Below are positions 32,701-42,065 of a stretch of DNA of 64,000 bases, one piece after another; the first letter of the stretch is position 1, and each line of letters starts with the position of its first letter. A program made the translations under genes and the position numbers. Below the pieces are notes generated by a model. The model was not told where the DNA came from, did not search any database, and saw only the letters and a list, made by a program, of their open reading frames with translations. The stretch covers positions 470,001 through 534,000 of the forward strand of contig NZ_CP136419.1 of assembly GCF_039233145.1 (NCBI RefSeq), read 5' to 3'. The DNA comes from Moorella humiferrea. GTDB taxonomy: Bacteria; Bacillota; DSM-521; Neomoorellales; Neomoorellaceae.

Positions 32701-33600
32701 ATGGCAAAATTTGTACCCCGGGGTATCATCCCGGCTATGGCCACGCCCACCGACGAGTGGGGAAATATCAATGAAGGCGCACTGCGGAAACTTGTCAATC
32801 ATTTAATCGACGGCGGCGTGCACGGCCTTTTCCCCATCGGCAGCCAGGGGGAGTTTTTCGCCCTCACCTTTGAGCAAAAGAAAAAAGTGATCGAGATAGT
32901 CATCGACGAAACCCGGGGCCGCGTTCCCGTCTATGCCGGCACGGCGGCTTTAACTACTAGGGAAGCCATAGAAACCACTAAGATGGCCCGCGATCTGGGG
33001 GTCGACGCCGTTTCCATCCTGACGCCCTTTTTCACCAACCTGAACCAGAAGGAAGTCATCCAGTTTTACCTTGATATCGCTAGGGCCGTCCCTGACCTGC
33101 CGGTACTGCTTTACTCCAATCCGGCCAGGACCAAGGTGCCAATTACGGTAGAAACCGTAAAAGAGCTGGCGGCCGTGGACAACATTGTTGGCATCAAGGA
33201 TTCCAGCGGCGACATGACCCTCACGGCCGAATATATAAGGGTCACGCGGCAAATGGATTTCTCCGTTTTGGCCGGCCGGGATACCCTCATTTACGCCACC
33301 CTCTGCTACGGCGGTACCGGCTCCATTACGGCCACGGCCAACGTGGATCCGAGCCTGGTGGTAGAAATTTATGAGGCCTTTATGGCCGGGGATCACCGCC
33401 GCGCCCTGGAGGCCCAGTACCGCCTTGCGCCCCTGCGCCTGGCCTTTGAACTCGGGACCTTCCCGGTGGTGATCAAGGAAGCTTTGAACATGATCGGCAT
33501 CGAAGCGGGGCAGGCCATTCGGCCTGTCGGGCCCCTTACGGAAGAAAACCGCGCCCGCTTAAGGCAGGTCTTGCAGGAAATGGGTATAGTCAAAGCATAG
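32701..33600 (+). CDS. DapA/NanA-family lyase
   Basis: From ATG 32701 (GGAGGT upstream) the product has 299 residues. It has the class I aldolase barrel of the dihydrodipicolinate synthase/N-acetylneuraminate lyase family: PIGSQGEFFAL (GxxGE pocket), LYSNPARTKVPI (Tyr of the proton relay) and IVGIKDSSGD (Schiff-base Lys). It is not in a lysine operon, so it is probably a lyase or dehydratase for a keto-deoxy sugar acid. It follows the HpcH aldolase by about 20 bases. Confidence 0.88.
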   Translation: MAKFVPRGIIPAMATPTDEWGNINEGALRKLVNHLIDGGVHGLFPIGSQGEFFALTFEQKKKVIEIVIDETRGRVPVYAGTAALTTREAIETTKMARDLGVDAVSILTPFFTNLNQKEVIQFYLDIARAVPDLPVLLYSNPARTKVPITVETVKELAAVDNIVGIKDSSGDMTLTAEYIRVTRQMDFSVLAGRDTLIYATLCYGGTGSITATANVDPSLVVEIYEAFMAGDHRRALEAQYRLAPLRLAFELGTFPVVIKEALNMIGIEAGQAIRPVGPLTEENRARLRQVLQEMGIVKA

Positions 33601-33618
33601 GACGGTGCAAAGAAAAGA

Positions 33619-34587
33619 ATGAAAAAGAAAGTTTTAATCGTACAGCCGATTCATGAAAGCGGCATGAAGGTATTTGATGACCGTTTCGAGGTAAAAGTGG
33701 CGCCCGACCCGTCGGTAGAAACGGTAAAAAGGGAGATTAAGGGCGTCGAAGGCGTGGTCGTCCGGACGGCGCCCTTTACCCGGGAAATAATCGCGGCGGC
33801 CGACAGCTTGAAAGTGATCGCCCGTCACGGCGTAGGCGTGGACAACATCGATGTTCGGGCGGCCACGGAAAGGGGTATCCTGGTTGTCAACACCCCCGAC
33901 GCCAATGCCGTATCGGTAGCCGAACATACCATCACCGCCATAGGAGCCCTGGCAAAAAGGTTGCTATCCATGGATCTGGCCACCCGCCGCGGCGAATGGG
34001 AAGTCAGAAACGAATACAAAGCGGTGGACCTGGACGGCAAGGTGCTGGGACTGGTGGGCCTCGGCAGGATAGGAACCATGGTAGCCAAAAAAGCAGCCGC
34101 CGCCTTCAACATGCGGGTAATTGCCTACGATCCCTATGTGCGGCCGGAAACGGCGGCAGAAAACAATATTACATTATACAGCGACCTCGACCGGATTTTC
34201 CAGGAAGCCGACGTAGTTTCCCTGCACACCCCACTCACACCGGAGACGCGGGGGTTGGTAAATGAAGAAAGATTAGCTTTGATGAAGGCTTCCGCCTTTC
34301 TTATCAATTTCTCCCGCGGCGGCGTGGTGGACGAGGACGCCCTGTATAAGGCTTTAAAGAACGGCCTTATCGCCGGTGCGGCCTTGGATGTGTTCGAAGA
34401 AGAACCTCCGCCGCACAATCATCCGCTGTTTGAACTCGATAATGTACTCCTTTCGCCCCACAGCGCGGCCCTGACCAAGGAATGCGTTGTCAGGATGGCC
34501 ACCGGCGCGGCTCAGGGAGTAGTTGATGTATTAACCGGAAAAAGGCCGCAATATGTTGTCAACCCGGAAGTGTTGCAGGAGAAATAG
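33619..34587 (+). CDS. D-2-hydroxyacid dehydrogenase (PGDH/hydroxypyruvate reductase-like)
   Basis: The 322-residue NAD-dependent enzyme has GVGVDNIDVRAATERGI, the Rossmann signature GLVGLGRIGTMVAKKA, FINFSRGGVVDEDAL and the catalytic His in LLSPHSAALTKE. It lacks the C-terminal ACT domain of biosynthetic SerA, fitting a catabolic hydroxypyruvate, glyoxylate or other 2-keto acid reductase. In this operon it could interconvert hydroxypyruvate and glycerate. Weak ribosome site (AAAGAAAAG). Confidence 0.9.
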   Translation: MKKKVLIVQPIHESGMKVFDDRFEVKVAPDPSVETVKREIKGVEGVVVRTAPFTREIIAAADSLKVIARHGVGVDNIDVRAATERGILVVNTPDANAVSVAEHTITAIGALAKRLLSMDLATRRGEWEVRNEYKAVDLDGKVLGLVGLGRIGTMVAKKAAAAFNMRVIAYDPYVRPETAAENNITLYSDLDRIFQEADVVSLHTPLTPETRGLVNEERLALMKASAFLINFSRGGVVDEDALYKALKNGLIAGAALDVFEEEPPPHNHPLFELDNVLLSPHSAALTKECVVRMATGAAQGVVDVLTGKRPQYVVNPEVLQEK

Positions 34588-34623
34588 ATAACGCGGGCGA
34601 ATATAAGGAGGATTAACCGTCCA

Positions 34624-35910
34624 GTGGCCAGGTATGCCGTCCCTAACGGGAAAAAGTTGATAGAGTTTACGATCCCGGATGGCGTTGATGTTACAGTAGT
34701 TGAGGCACGGAAGCTGCCGGTTCTTCCCGATGCGGAACGAGCCGTGCGGGAGGCCGTCGCCAATCCCATCGGCAGCCGGCGCTTACAGGCCATGGTGCGT
34801 CCGGGACAGAAAGTCGCCATAATCGTTACCGACATTACCCGTAAGCTTCCCGAGGATGTCATCCTGAGAGTTTTATTAGAAGAACTGCAAGTCGGGGGTA
34901 TACGCCGCGAGGATATAACCGTTGTCGTGGCCACCGGGACCCACAGGCCCAACACCAGGGAAGAACTTGTCGATATGTTTGGAAAAGATAATGTGTCAAG
35001 CCTCAACTTCGTCAACCATAACGCCTGGGATAAAGATGGGCTGGTTTATTTAGGCAAATCGCGGCGGGGTATACCGCTGGTAGTTAACAAACATGTCGCC
35101 GCCGCCGATATTAAAATCTCCACGGGGGTTATCGAAACTCATCTCCTTGCAGGTTATAGCGGCGGCGTAAAAAGCGTGGCCGTTGGCGTGGCCGGGGCGG
35201 AAACCATTGCCGCCACCCACAATTATCAAGTGATGGCCGAAACCCGCTTGGGAGTTGTGGAGGGCAATACCTTCCGGGACTTTTTAACTGAGGCCACCCT
35301 GGCCATAGGATTAGATTTTATCGTTAACGTGGTCCAGACGGGGAGGAAAGAACTGGTAAGGGTGGTGGCCGGTGATCCGGTGGCCGCCTTTCTGGAAGGC
35401 GTCAAAACGGCGCGGTCCATGTATGAAGTGGAGATCGATGACCAGGCGGACATCGTCATTGCCGGGGTGGGTTACCCCAAAAACCGCGATCTTTACCAGG
35501 CCACCCGGGCGGCCAACACCTCCGTCTTCGGCCCCCGGCCGGTGGTAAAAAAGGGAGGGGTGATCATCATCCCGGCCAGCTGCGAAGACGGCTTCGGCCA
35601 TCCCGGGTATGTAGAATGGATGGCCGCCTCCAATGGCCCGGAGGATATTATCGAGCACGCTGCGAAGGAGGGGTTTGCTCCGGGCGATCAAAAAGCCCTG
35701 ATACTCTCCTGGATTCTAAAACAGGCGCGGTTGGTGGTGACCGATTGTGAAATTCCTGCAGGAGAATTAAAAAAGATATATTTAGATGCCGTGCCCACTT
35801 TGCAGGAGGCAGTTAACAGGGAGCTTGCGGGCAGAACCGGCGCGAGGGTAATTATAATCCCAGATGCTCTTCTTACTCTGCCCATTTTGCGAAAACAGCA
35901 ACTCTTATAA
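34624..35910 (+). CDS. LarA-type nickel-pincer 2-hydroxyacid racemase/epimerase
   Basis: The 428-residue protein matches LarA (DUF2088 plus C-terminal domain). The catalytic residues known from Lactobacillus LarA are all present, each one position lower: His107-Arg108 in VATGTHRPNT, His173 in IETHLLAGYSGGVKS with Lys183 (nickel-pincer nucleotide attachment), and His199 in AATHN. DITRKLP is the phosphate-binding DxTR motif. LarA homologues racemise or epimerise 2-hydroxy acids. The substrate should be the hydroxy acid imported by the Tct transporter coded next. The cofactor genes larB, larC and larE are not in the window. GTG start behind AAGGAGG. Confidence 0.88.
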   Translation: MARYAVPNGKKLIEFTIPDGVDVTVVEARKLPVLPDAERAVREAVANPIGSRRLQAMVRPGQKVAIIVTDITRKLPEDVILRVLLEELQVGGIRREDITVVVATGTHRPNTREELVDMFGKDNVSSLNFVNHNAWDKDGLVYLGKSRRGIPLVVNKHVAAADIKISTGVIETHLLAGYSGGVKSVAVGVAGAETIAATHNYQVMAETRLGVVEGNTFRDFLTEATLAIGLDFIVNVVQTGRKELVRVVAGDPVAAFLEGVKTARSMYEVEIDDQADIVIAGVGYPKNRDLYQATRAANTSVFGPRPVVKKGGVIIIPASCEDGFGHPGYVEWMAASNGPEDIIEHAAKEGFAPGDQKALILSWILKQARLVVTDCEIPAGELKKIYLDAVPTLQEAVNRELAGRTGARVIIIPDALLTLPILRKQQLL

Positions 35911-35937
35911 AGTTTTAACCGGCCGGGGGTGGTGGCG

Positions 35938-36390
35938 GTGAAGAAGCATTTAAGGACGACGGGCCTCTTTTTAATCATCGTTGGCGTGGCTTTAATGGTC
36001 GATTCTGTTGTGGTGCTTAAACTCGGAAATTATCATCATCCGGATTCCGGCTTTTTGCCCTTTTGGTACAGTTTACTGCTGGTGATATTCAGCCTGGCGC
36101 TGGTAATCAGTAATTTGGGTGCCGACGGCCGGCCGCAACCTTTTTGGGGAACCCTGCAATGGGTAAAACCCTTAATAGCTGCCTTAATTATAGGGTTATA
36201 CGGCGTTATTATGGAAGAAATCGGATATATGCTTGCTACTTTTATATTTCTCCTGGCATGGGAAACGCTTCTCGAACATGAAAAATGGTTGAAAACATTA
36301 GTTATTTCCGTCATCGGGACCATATCTTTGTATTTAATTTTTGAGCATATGTTGGGAGTTCCGCTTCCGGCAGGCATTTTCGCGCTATAG
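35938..36390 (+). CDS. tctB: Tripartite tricarboxylate transporter, small membrane subunit TctB
   Basis: About 150 residues with four membrane helices (LFLIIVGVALMVDSVVVL, FWYSLLLVIFSLALVIS, LIAALIIGLYGVIMEEIGYMLATFIFLLAWE, LVISVIGTISLYLIFEHML), the size and layout of TctB. It works with TctA in the membrane and TctC outside for sodium- or proton-driven uptake of di- and tricarboxylates or related organic acids. Several GTG starts (35929, 35932, 35938) are possible. Twelve bases before tctA. Confidence 0.87.
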   Translation: MKKHLRTTGLFLIIVGVALMVDSVVVLKLGNYHHPDSGFLPFWYSLLLVIFSLALVISNLGADGRPQPFWGTLQWVKPLIAALIIGLYGVIMEEIGYMLATFIFLLAWETLLEHEKWLKTLVISVIGTISLYLIFEHMLGVPLPAGIFAL

Positions 36391-36401
36391 GAGGGCAGGT
36401 A

Positions 36402-37976
36402 ATGGGTATTTTTGAGGGTCTGATCAACGGCTTTTCCATTGCTCTACAAGGCTATAACCTTATATTTGCCTTTGTAGGTTGCCTGCTGGGTACGGCCATC
36501 GGTGTCCTTCCCGGTCTCGGCCCGGCGGCTACGATATCGCTGCTTTTGCCGGTAGTTTATAAAATGAGTTCACCGGCGACGTCGATAATTTTTTTGGCCG
36601 GAATTTATTACGGTTCGATGTACGGCGGGTCGACGACTTCGATTCTCCTTAACTTGCCGGGTGAAGCGGCATCGGTAGTTACCGCGATAGACGGCTACAA
36701 AATGGCTTTGAAAGGTCGGGCAGGAGCGGCCTTGGGAATTGCCGCCATTGGCTCCTTTATCGCCGGCACTATCGGGGTTATTGGACTAAGCTTCGTCGCC
36801 CCTCCCCTGGCCGAATTTGCCCTGCGTTTTGGGCCCCCGGAGTACTTTGCCCTCACCCTTGTGGGGCTCTTGCTGGCGGTATTTCTATCGGGATCGTCCA
36901 TAGTGAAGGGGCTTATTACCTTACTGATCGGCCTTTTGCTGGCGAGCGTCGGCCTTGATCCCATGACGGGGAAGGTCCGTTTTACCGGTGGAATTATAGG
37001 GCTCCAAAGCGGTTTTGATTTTGTTACCCTGGCCATGGGGGTATTTGGCATTGGCGAGATTTTATATACCTTGGAGCAGAGCCTAAAGGGGGAGATAGTA
37101 ACCACGAAAATCGGTAACGTCTTTCCTACCATAAAGGATTTCATTGAAGCGAAATGGGCGATTATTCGCGGTTCATTAATCGGCTTTATCGTTGGCATCC
37201 TCCCCGGCGGTGGGGCCGTAGTTGCTTCCCTGGCGTCCTATGCTGTAGAAAAAAAGTGTTCAAAAAAACCGGAAGAATTCGGCCAGGGGGCCATCTGCGG
37301 TGTAGCAGGTCCGGAATCCGCGAATAACGCTGCCTCTAGCGCCTCCTTTATACCCCTGTTAACCCTGGGTATCCCCGCCAACGCCTCTATCGCCATGATT
37401 TTTGCGGCGCTGTTGATCCAGGGGGTAACCCCCGGGCCTTTCCTGGTAAAAGAGCACGCCGACGTCTTTTGGGGAGTTATCGCTTCGATGTATATAGGTA
37501 ATCTGATGTTGTTGGCCCTTAATCTACCCCTGGTAGGTATATGGGTTCAACTTTTGAAGGTGCCTTTCGGGATCTTGGCACCGGCGGTGGTATTGTTCAC
37601 CTGTGTAGGAGTCTACAGCATAGCCAACGATACCTTTAGCATATATACCCTACTGTTCTTCGGCCTCCTGGGCTATTTTATGCGCAAACTCGAATTTGAG
37701 CCGGGTCCGTTACCTCTAGCCTTTGTACTTGCTCCTATAATTGAAAATTCTTTAAGGCAGTCTCTTTTGATGTCGGGCGGCAGTATGGCCATCTTTTTTA
37801 CCCGGCCCATAGCGGCTACTTTGTTCGGTATCTTTATAGCCCTGGTGATCGCTCAAGGTCTGCAATCGCTACGCCGGCGGAAAAGGTCGGAGGTTTCGCC
37901 GGAAATAACCACCGGCGAGTTTAATACAGCCTTCGTAAAGCTATCTACGGGAAATAAACTTAATGGAAAGGGGTAG
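36402..37976 (+). CDS. tctA: Tripartite tricarboxylate transporter, large membrane subunit TctA
   Basis: The 524-residue polytopic protein has about 11-12 helices and the TctA signatures GVLPGLGPAATISLLLP, YGSMYGGSTTSILLNLPGE (first Gly-rich ion/substrate loop) and FIVGILPGGGAVVASLASY, with GVAGPESANNAA in the second half. It forms the transport channel. The order tctB-tctA-tctC is one of the usual arrangements. ATG start behind AGGAGGGCAGG. Confidence 0.95.
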   Translation: MGIFEGLINGFSIALQGYNLIFAFVGCLLGTAIGVLPGLGPAATISLLLPVVYKMSSPATSIIFLAGIYYGSMYGGSTTSILLNLPGEAASVVTAIDGYKMALKGRAGAALGIAAIGSFIAGTIGVIGLSFVAPPLAEFALRFGPPEYFALTLVGLLLAVFLSGSSIVKGLITLLIGLLLASVGLDPMTGKVRFTGGIIGLQSGFDFVTLAMGVFGIGEILYTLEQSLKGEIVTTKIGNVFPTIKDFIEAKWAIIRGSLIGFIVGILPGGGAVVASLASYAVEKKCSKKPEEFGQGAICGVAGPESANNAASSASFIPLLTLGIPANASIAMIFAALLIQGVTPGPFLVKEHADVFWGVIASMYIGNLMLLALNLPLVGIWVQLLKVPFGILAPAVVLFTCVGVYSIANDTFSIYTLLFFGLLGYFMRKLEFEPGPLPLAFVLAPIIENSLRQSLLMSGGSMAIFFTRPIAATLFGIFIALVIAQGLQSLRRRKRSEVSPEITTGEFNTAFVKLSTGNKLNGKG

Positions 37977-37985
37977 AGGATTAAG

Positions 37986-39035
37986 ATGTATCGTAAGAAA
38001 GCCTGGAGAATATTGGGTCTGTTGATGGTCGCCCTGCTGGTGCTCCTTATCGCCGGCGGCTGCGGCGGCAAATCTGCTACCCAGAACAATGCCCCTTCTC
38101 AAGAGAAAAAAGAAGGGACTGCGGCAACAAGCGGTAAATATCCAGAAAAACCAATCACTATTATCGTTCCTTATGCGGCAGGCGGTTCTACCGATGCCCT
38201 GGCCCGGGCCATTGAAAAGGTGTGGACCAAATACTCCCCGCAGCCCGTCATGATTGTCAACAAACCGGGCGCCGGCGGTGTTGAAGGGCGGGAATTTGTC
38301 AAAACTTCCAAGCCCGACGGTTACACCTTAATGATAGGCTACGGTTCAGGCGAAGATTTAATCGGTCCTCAGCTGCAAAAAGTGCCCTACGATCCCCTGA
38401 AAGATTTTACACCCATAGCTAGAATGTCAATCCATTCCACCATTATCTGTGTGCCGGGCAACTCCCAGTTTAAATCAATGCAGGAGCTCATCAACTGGGC
38501 TAAAACGAGTAAACAGCCCGTCACCGCCAGCGTATCGACGGCTACGGGCAACGTTAATATCACCATGCGCGGTATTGGCAAAGTTACCGGCATTAACATC
38601 GTTCCCATACCCCATCAGGGTGGCGCCCAGGCCATTACCGACCTGATCGGCGGCCATACCATCGTGGGCGGCGGTTCCGGTAACGAAGTGGCGCCCCATA
38701 TTCAGGCCGGCAGGTTGCGTCCCCTGGCCGTAGATCTACCGGAGCGCGATCCCGCCTTCCCGGACGTGCCGACTTTAAAAGAACAGGGCATAAACTTCTA
38801 CAGTTGGGGTTCAGTGAAGGGTATTGCCGCTCCGGCCGGAACTCCTAAAGAAGTGGTTGATTATCTGGCCGGCGTGCTGAAAAAGGTAAGCGAAGATCCC
38901 GAGTTTAAAGAGTCGATGAAGAATCTCTATCAGCCCATCCTTTATATGGGTCCCGAAGAATATCAGAAATTCTTCAAAGAGGCCTATGACTATTTCGGCA
39001 AGCTGATTAAAGACCTGAATATAACATTGCAATAA
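37986..39035 (+). CDS. tctC: Tripartite tricarboxylate transporter solute-binding lipoprotein TctC
   Basis: The 349-residue protein has a lipoprotein signal (LGLLMVALLVLLIAGGCGG, lipobox AGGC) and the Bug/TctC domain: PITIIVPYAAGGSTDALARA, VNKPGAGGVEG, PDGYTLMIGY, YDPLKDFTPIARM and LKEQGINFYSWGSVKGIAAP. Bug proteins bind one organic acid through water-mediated contacts with the carboxylate. An aspartate or similar residue that would indicate an amino acid cannot be assigned. The likely ligand is the hydroxy or sugar acid processed by the rest of the operon. Confidence 0.94.
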   Translation: MYRKKAWRILGLLMVALLVLLIAGGCGGKSATQNNAPSQEKKEGTAATSGKYPEKPITIIVPYAAGGSTDALARAIEKVWTKYSPQPVMIVNKPGAGGVEGREFVKTSKPDGYTLMIGYGSGEDLIGPQLQKVPYDPLKDFTPIARMSIHSTIICVPGNSQFKSMQELINWAKTSKQPVTASVSTATGNVNITMRGIGKVTGINIVPIPHQGGAQAITDLIGGHTIVGGGSGNEVAPHIQAGRLRPLAVDLPERDPAFPDVPTLKEQGINFYSWGSVKGIAAPAGTPKEVVDYLAGVLKKVSEDPEFKESMKNLYQPILYMGPEEYQKFFKEAYDYFGKLIKDLNITLQ

Positions 39036-39093
39036 AAGGTTGTAACCCTTCCCTTCCCGTAGATAGCTTTATTTTTTGAAAGGAGATATTTCC

Positions 39094-40104
39094 ATGAAAC
39101 CCATGTCCTCCCGGGAAAGATTCCTTACTGCACTGAAAAGACAGCAGCCCGACAGGGTGCCGTGGTTTGAGAGTTACGTTCACCGAGGTCTCGCCGACAG
39201 GATTGTCGGGCGCAAGACCGATTTGCCGCCGGGCTGGCGTACCCCGCCGGACTTATATAAAATTCTCTGCCTTGATACCATTACGTATAACTTCAGGCCC
39301 CCCTTTTATGCCATCATGGAAAAGAACGGCGACGTAGAACAATTGAAGGAAGGCCTGCTCAAGAGCAGGGACGACTTGAAGGCTTTAAAGGAATTTCTGC
39401 CCGACCCCGAGAATCCGGATTTTTACAGGGGTGCCGAAGAACTTTTGTCCTTTGCCCGGCAAAACGGCCTGGCGGCCATTGCCGGTATCAGGGTGGGATT
39501 AAGCAACACGTACAACAGCATGGGGTATGAAAACTTCTCCTACGCCCTTTATGACGACCCCGGTTTTATCGAAGAGAGCATGGAATTGATCGGCGAGTGG
39601 TGTATTAAGGTTATTGAGCGGGTCAATGATTTAGGTTTCGATGCAGCCTATATTTCCGAAGACATAGCTTTTAAATGGGGACCGATGTTTTCTCCGGAAC
39701 ACTTCCGGAAATATATGCTGCCCCATATGAAAAAGGTCGTTGATCACATAGCTATTCCCAGGATATACCATACTGATGGCAATCCTCTGCCTATGCTTAA
39801 AGATCTGGTGGAAGAGTTAAACATCTGTGCCATTGCCAATCTAGAGCACGGTGCCGTTGATATCTTCCAGGTGAAGGAAGAATGGGGCGACAAAATCTGC
39901 CTTATCGGCAACATGGATCTGCACTACACTTTAACCATGGGCACCCCCGAAGAAACGGTTCTGGAAGCCAAAGAGAAGCTGGAGAAAGTGGGCAGGGGCG
40001 GAGGTTACGTTATTTCCAGCTCTAATGGCCTAACGGAATACTGTAAGGCCGAAAACATCCTGGCGCTAAATGGTGCGATATTGCGCTACGGCGTTTATTA
40101 TTGA
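39094..40104 (+). CDS. URO-D-family protein (uroporphyrinogen decarboxylase fold), role unknown
   Basis: From ATG 39094 (AAAGGAGATA upstream) the product has 336 residues. It starts MSSRERFLTALKRQQPDRVP, has the barrel pattern of the URO-D superfamily and the late motifs IYHTDGN, CLIGNMDLHYTL and GGGYVISSSNGL. The URO-D catalytic region of HemE is absent, and the Cys-containing zinc site of corrinoid methyltransferases (HxCG) reads HTDG here, so neither haem synthesis nor a classical MtaA-type transfer is supported. Position within a sugar-acid operon is unusual for this family. Confidence 0.8.
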   Translation: MKPMSSRERFLTALKRQQPDRVPWFESYVHRGLADRIVGRKTDLPPGWRTPPDLYKILCLDTITYNFRPPFYAIMEKNGDVEQLKEGLLKSRDDLKALKEFLPDPENPDFYRGAEELLSFARQNGLAAIAGIRVGLSNTYNSMGYENFSYALYDDPGFIEESMELIGEWCIKVIERVNDLGFDAAYISEDIAFKWGPMFSPEHFRKYMLPHMKKVVDHIAIPRIYHTDGNPLPMLKDLVEELNICAIANLEHGAVDIFQVKEEWGDKICLIGNMDLHYTLTMGTPEETVLEAKEKLEKVGRGGGYVISSSNGLTEYCKAENILALNGAILRYGVYY

Positions 40105-40121
40105 AATAAAAGGTGATTTTG

Positions 40122-41192
40122 GTGTTAACGGCATCGCAAAAAATAGAACTGCATAAAGCTTACTGGCAAAAAAATGAACTGCCGCGACCATTAATCGGCT
40201 ATCAAATCGGGAGCCAGTTGATCAGTGAAAATTTTACGGCGGCCCAAAAATTGCTGGCCGAACCGCGGGAAATAACGCCGGAGATGATCGTCGTTGAAGA
40301 TTACTATGAGGATTACCAGAGGATGTATTTAGACAGCCTTGAAATAGAGCAGGAAGCCTTTTGGGCCGCCATGCCTTTTCCGGGAATACCCTGGCTGGAA
40401 GCCATCTTGGGCTGCCCAATCTACAGCTCTGAGGGAAGTTTTTGGGCCAAACCGTGCTACGATGATATAAACCAGGTTAAAATTGCCTTTTCCCCGGGCA
40501 ATCCCTGGCTGCAAAAATTGCTGGAATTCGTAGACCGTCTGGTAGAGCTGGCACAGAATCGTTATCCAATTGGCCAGCCCATTTTAAGGGGACCGGTTGA
40601 TTTGCTTGGCTCCCTTATAGGCCAGGAAAAACTGGTTTACGCCTTTTTTGACCACCCGGAAACGGTAAAAAAGCTGGCCCGGGAGGCGGCTGAATTTTAC
40701 CGGGATGTAGTAAAGTTACTCAGGGAGAGGATACCCTCATTTTACGAGGGCTACAGTTTCGGCTGGTATCCCTTGTGGGCGCCGGATAAGTGTATGATCT
40801 TCCAGGAAGATCTGATGGCATTAGGTTCTCCGGGCATTTACAGGCAATTTTTCTATGAAGGTGACAGGTTGCTTTCTAAAGCCTTTCCGTATACGACTAT
40901 CCATGTTCACCCTAATTCTTTTTTCATAGTTGACGATCTTATTAGTATTGAAGATTTAAACGTAATTGAGATAAACTATGATGTGGGAGGGCCTTCCATT
41001 AAGGAAATGGTTCCCATGCTCCGAAGAATTTTAGAGAAAAAACATTTGATTTTAAGGGGGAAAATGCAGGAAGACGATATAGAAGTAATTAAAAAAGAGC
41101 TACCATGCCGCGGGATATTTTTACACATAGTCGTGCCGGAAATTAATAGGGGCCGCCAAATAAATTCATTTATCGATAGCTTATATAAATAG
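40122..41192 (+). CDS. Divergent URO-D-like protein
   Basis: About 356 residues from GTG 40122 (AAAGGTGA upstream; GTG 40113 also possible). The order of secondary structure and blocks such as PILRGPVDLLGSLIGQEKLVYAFFDHPETVKKLAREAAEFY and TIHVHPNSFFIVDDLISIEDLNVIEINYDVGGPSIKEM resembles a distant member of the URO-D fold, with HVHPN where the first protein has HTDGN. Many Trp and Tyr near residues 90-140 and 215-230. I cannot assign a reaction. The two genes are nine to 18 bases apart and may form a heteromer (inference). Confidence 0.65.
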   Translation: MLTASQKIELHKAYWQKNELPRPLIGYQIGSQLISENFTAAQKLLAEPREITPEMIVVEDYYEDYQRMYLDSLEIEQEAFWAAMPFPGIPWLEAILGCPIYSSEGSFWAKPCYDDINQVKIAFSPGNPWLQKLLEFVDRLVELAQNRYPIGQPILRGPVDLLGSLIGQEKLVYAFFDHPETVKKLAREAAEFYRDVVKLLRERIPSFYEGYSFGWYPLWAPDKCMIFQEDLMALGSPGIYRQFFYEGDRLLSKAFPYTTIHVHPNSFFIVDDLISIEDLNVIEINYDVGGPSIKEMVPMLRRILEKKHLILRGKMQEDDIEVIKKELPCRGIFLHIVVPEINRGRQINSFIDSLYK

Positions 41193-41211
41193 CAGCGAAG
41201 GGGAGGATTTT

Positions 41212-42000
41212 ATGCCAAAATTTGCCGCCAATCTGACTATGCTCTTTACCGAGGTCCCTTTCCTGGAGCGGTTTAAAGCCGCAAGAGAAGCCGGCTTTAA
41301 AGCCGTAGAGTTCCTCTTCCCCTATGAACACGGCATGGAAGTCGTAAAAAAAGCGGTGGAGGAAAACGGTCTTGAGGTGGTGCTCTTCAACCTGCCTGCC
41401 GGCGACTGGGCGGCGGGTGAAAGGGGTATCGCCGCCGACCCGCGGCGGAAGGATGAGTTCCGGGAAGGAGTAAAGCAGGCGGCTGACTGGGCCCGGGCTT
41501 TAGGGGTGCCGCGGTTGAACTGTTTGGCCGGCAAGAGGATAGACGCCTTCACCTTAGAAGAACAGTGGCGGGTACTAGTGGAGAACGTCCGCTACGCGGC
41601 CGAAGTTCTGGGGGAATACGGTATAAACCTTATGGTGGAACCCTTAAACTATTACGACGTACCTGGTTTCTTGCTCAACACTACCGCTCAGGTTTTGCGG
41701 CTCATTGACGAGGTCGGTCGCGCCAACGTATTTTTACAGTACGATATTTACCATGCCCAGAAGGTGGAAGGAAACCTGACGGTCATCTTGCGCGAACACC
41801 TGGCAAAGATCGGCCACATTCAGATAGCCGACAACCCCGGTAGGCATCAACCCGGAACCGGTGAAATAAATTATCCTTTCCTTTTCCGCGAACTGGATAA
41901 CGTTGGATACAAGGGATATGTATCCCTGGAGTACATCCCGCTTCCCGATACCCTTAAATCATTATCCTGGGTGACGGAGTACGGTTACACCCTGGGTTAA
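41212..42000 (+). CDS. hyi: Hydroxypyruvate isomerase
   Basis: The 262-residue TIM-barrel protein is a clear Hyi: MPKFAANLTMLFTEVPFLERFKAA, LFNLPAGDWAAGERGIA, MVEPLNYYDVPGFLL, QYDIYHAQKVEGNL and the C-terminal DNPGRHQPGTGEINYPFLF. It interconverts hydroxypyruvate and tartronate semialdehyde using a divalent metal held by Glu and Asp/His residues of these motifs. Followed after the repeat element by tartronate semialdehyde reductase, its usual partner in glyoxylate, glycerate and sugar-acid breakdown. ATG start behind GAAGGGGAGGA. Confidence 0.93.
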   Translation: MPKFAANLTMLFTEVPFLERFKAAREAGFKAVEFLFPYEHGMEVVKKAVEENGLEVVLFNLPAGDWAAGERGIAADPRRKDEFREGVKQAADWARALGVPRLNCLAGKRIDAFTLEEQWRVLVENVRYAAEVLGEYGINLMVEPLNYYDVPGFLLNTTAQVLRLIDEVGRANVFLQYDIYHAQKVEGNLTVILREHLAKIGHIQIADNPGRHQPGTGEINYPFLFRELDNVGYKGYVSLEYIPLPDTLKSLSWVTEYGYTLG

Positions 42001-42065
42001 ATGAAAGTTATTAAGGTGCGAAATTTATACCAACTTATAGCGGCACCATCAGAAGAAAAATAACG

